Assembly (NCBI GenBank): GCA_018668255.1
Contig: JABISZ010000052.1
Location: forward strand, 1 to 64,000
From: Pseudomonadota bacterium
GTDB taxonomy: Bacteria; Pseudomonadota; Gammaproteobacteria; Ga0077536
DNA: 64,000 nt
Reading direction: 5' to 3'
This document shows, piece by piece, positions 63,217 through 64,000 of the stretch. Each line of letters starts with the position of its first letter. The stretch's first letter is position 1. Below the pieces are notes generated by a model. That model worked only from the letters and a program-made list of their open reading frames with translations. It did not search any database and was not told where the DNA came from. Position numbers and translations under genes: made by a program.

Positions 63217-63644
63217 TGGATAAAAAAGAGAGGTATAGTGCAACTTTTCCGTATCCGATCCCTGAGTATGGGGCTGAGTCGTATTGGGATGCGTGTAACG
63301 AACAACGTCTAATGATGCAGCGATGCGAGCAGTGCGTGCGCTTCCGCTGGCATCCGAGCCCACGCTGCGGAGATTGCGGCTGTGAACGATATAGTTGGGA
63401 ACTACTGTCAGGGCGTGGCAGAATTAACACATGGACTGTCGTAACTCACCCCGTGCATCCGGCTGCAGTAGAAAAGGTGCCGTATATTGTTGTCGTTATT
63501 GAGCTTGAAGAACAAGTTGGGCTTACGATGGTGTCTAATTTAATCGATTGCGATGTAAATTGCGTAGATTTTAATCAGCCTGTTGAGGTGGATTTCGTTA
63601 CTCATCCCATTGGACAAAAAATTCCGGTTTTTCGGTTAGCCTAA
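63213..63644 (+). CDS. DUF35 OB-fold/zinc-ribbon protein
   Basis: 143 residues. A zinc ribbon CEQCVRFRWHPSPRCGDCGC (CxxC pairs about 38-41 and 53-56) is followed by an OB fold (SGRGRINTWTVVTHPVHPA...YIVVVIELEEQVGLTMVSNLI). DUF35 proteins bind thiolase-type partners and acyl-CoA; in Ltp2 complexes they form part of the aldolase. Start ATG overlaps the thiolase stop (ATGA), so both are co-translated. Confidence 0.92.
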   Translation: MMDKKERYSATFPYPIPEYGAESYWDACNEQRLMMQRCEQCVRFRWHPSPRCGDCGCERYSWELLSGRGRINTWTVVTHPVHPAAVEKVPYIVVVIELEEQVGLTMVSNLIDCDVNCVDFNQPVEVDFVTHPIGQKIPVFRLA

Positions 63645-63645
63645 G

Positions 63646-64000
63646 ATGCTCGATATTGATCCCTACACGATACCTTTAGAAGAAATTAACGTCAGTGATC
63701 CTCGACTCTATCAAAATAACACGATCGGTCCGTACTTCGAGAGGCTAAGAGCAGAGTGTCCAGTGCATTTCTGCGCTAAGAGCGAATACGAGCCGTTTTG
63801 GTCGATAACGAAATATGACGACATCGTTGCAATTAATAGTGCCGACAAGTTATTTTCATGTGACTATGAATTGGGTGGTCACATTCTAGGTTATCAAAAA
63901 CTGTTCCGATGCCATGGTGTCGATGCCCGTATGTTCCAATCCACCGACGCACCAAAACATACTGGGCAACGGAAAGCGCTTGCACCTGTGGTCGCCCGTG
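63646..64000 (+). CDS. Cytochrome P450, CYP153-like, partial (cut by window edge)
   Basis: The frame from ATG 63646, one base after the DUF35 stop codon, runs open to the window edge (118 residues). The N-terminal half of a bacterial P450 is clear: IPLEEINVSDPRLYQ, GPYFERLRAECPVHFC, FWSITKYDDIVAINSADKLFS, GGHILGYQ and the B'-C segment STDAPKHTGQRKALAPVVA, where His/Arg of the PKHxxQR motif contact haem propionates. This wording is closest to CYP153-type alkane/terpene hydroxylases as I remember them; CYP125-type sterol hydroxylases are the alternative. The haem-Cys loop lies outside the window. Confidence 0.88.
   Translation, partial: MLDIDPYTIPLEEINVSDPRLYQNNTIGPYFERLRAECPVHFCAKSEYEPFWSITKYDDIVAINSADKLFSCDYELGGHILGYQKLFRCHGVDARMFQSTDAPKHTGQRKALAPVVAR

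Noticed and set aside
1-64000. CRISPR arrays, prophage modules and intact insertion sequences
   Set aside because: No regularly spaced repeats, cas, capsid or intact transposase genes were seen on either strand.

Overview
The window reads as chromosome from a Gammaproteobacterium, probably marine and uncultivated, with AT-leaning codon use and short gaps between genes. This rests on conserved gene orders: thrS-infC-rpmI-rplT-pheS-pheT-ihfA-merR-tRNA-Pro; aat-bpt-infA; ftsK-lolA-rarA-crcB-serS; and exbB-exbD-lpxK-ycaR-kdsB. NrdAB, LolACD and LpxK also fit. I cannot name a genus from sequence alone.

Layout. Positions 1-1.2 kb hold a leftward metal-handling operon (MerT-like membrane protein cut by the window edge, HMA-domain periplasmic protein, small outer-membrane-type protein) with a G-tract operator-like palindrome at its promoter. 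Positions 1.2-5.8 kb are accessory: a metallo-beta-lactamase-fold lipoprotein, a PrsW-type membrane protease, a secreted protein of unknown function lying between two copies of a tRNA-Asn 3' end, and a MORN-repeat protein. Positions 5.9-12.2 kb hold uvrB and an RND efflux pair, then tRNA-Val. Positions 12.9-20.2 kb are the translation operon, followed by tRNA-Pro and glmS (to 22.1 kb). Positions 22.5-34 kb are mixed metabolism: a MORN-array/TonB-dependent-receptor fusion, an old-yellow-enzyme-type flavoprotein, a two-subunit molybdenum hydroxylase, slyX, a Sel1-repeat protein, small proteins and a cupredoxin. Positions 34-43 kb hold a two-subunit NAD-linked formate dehydrogenase and nrdAB with paired NrdR-like boxes. 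Positions 43.5-60.4 kb are envelope and housekeeping genes: cpdA, tsaB, lolCD, exbBD-lpxK-ycaR-kdsB, infA, bpt, aat, ftsK-lolA-rarA-crcB and serS. Positions 60.4-64 kb hold a BI-1 family protein, a tRNA-Ser with an abnormal 3' end, a decayed ORF, and then a thiolase/DUF35/P450 cluster that runs off the window.

How the parts work together. The translation operon couples two aminoacyl-tRNA synthetases, IF3, two ribosomal proteins and IHF-alpha. infC appears to start at AUA, and a short Phe-containing leader ORF precedes pheS. LolA, LolC and LolD move lipoproteins to the outer membrane; LpxK, KdsB and YcaR belong to the lipid A/KDO branch; ExbBD-type proteins would energise TonB-dependent uptake. 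Formate dehydrogenase would feed electrons to NAD+. The right-edge cluster looks like hydrocarbon, terpenoid or sterol side-chain catabolism.

The most unusual items are the MORN-TonB receptor fusion (22.5-25.8 kb), the tRNA-flanked cassette (3.7-5.0 kb), the altered tRNA-Ser and the sequence behind it (61.5-64 kb), and a recurring promoter layout in which a -10 box sits about 6-11 bases upstream of an ATG without a ribosome binding site (thrS, lolC, serS and possibly others). No CRISPR array, prophage or intact insertion sequence is visible.
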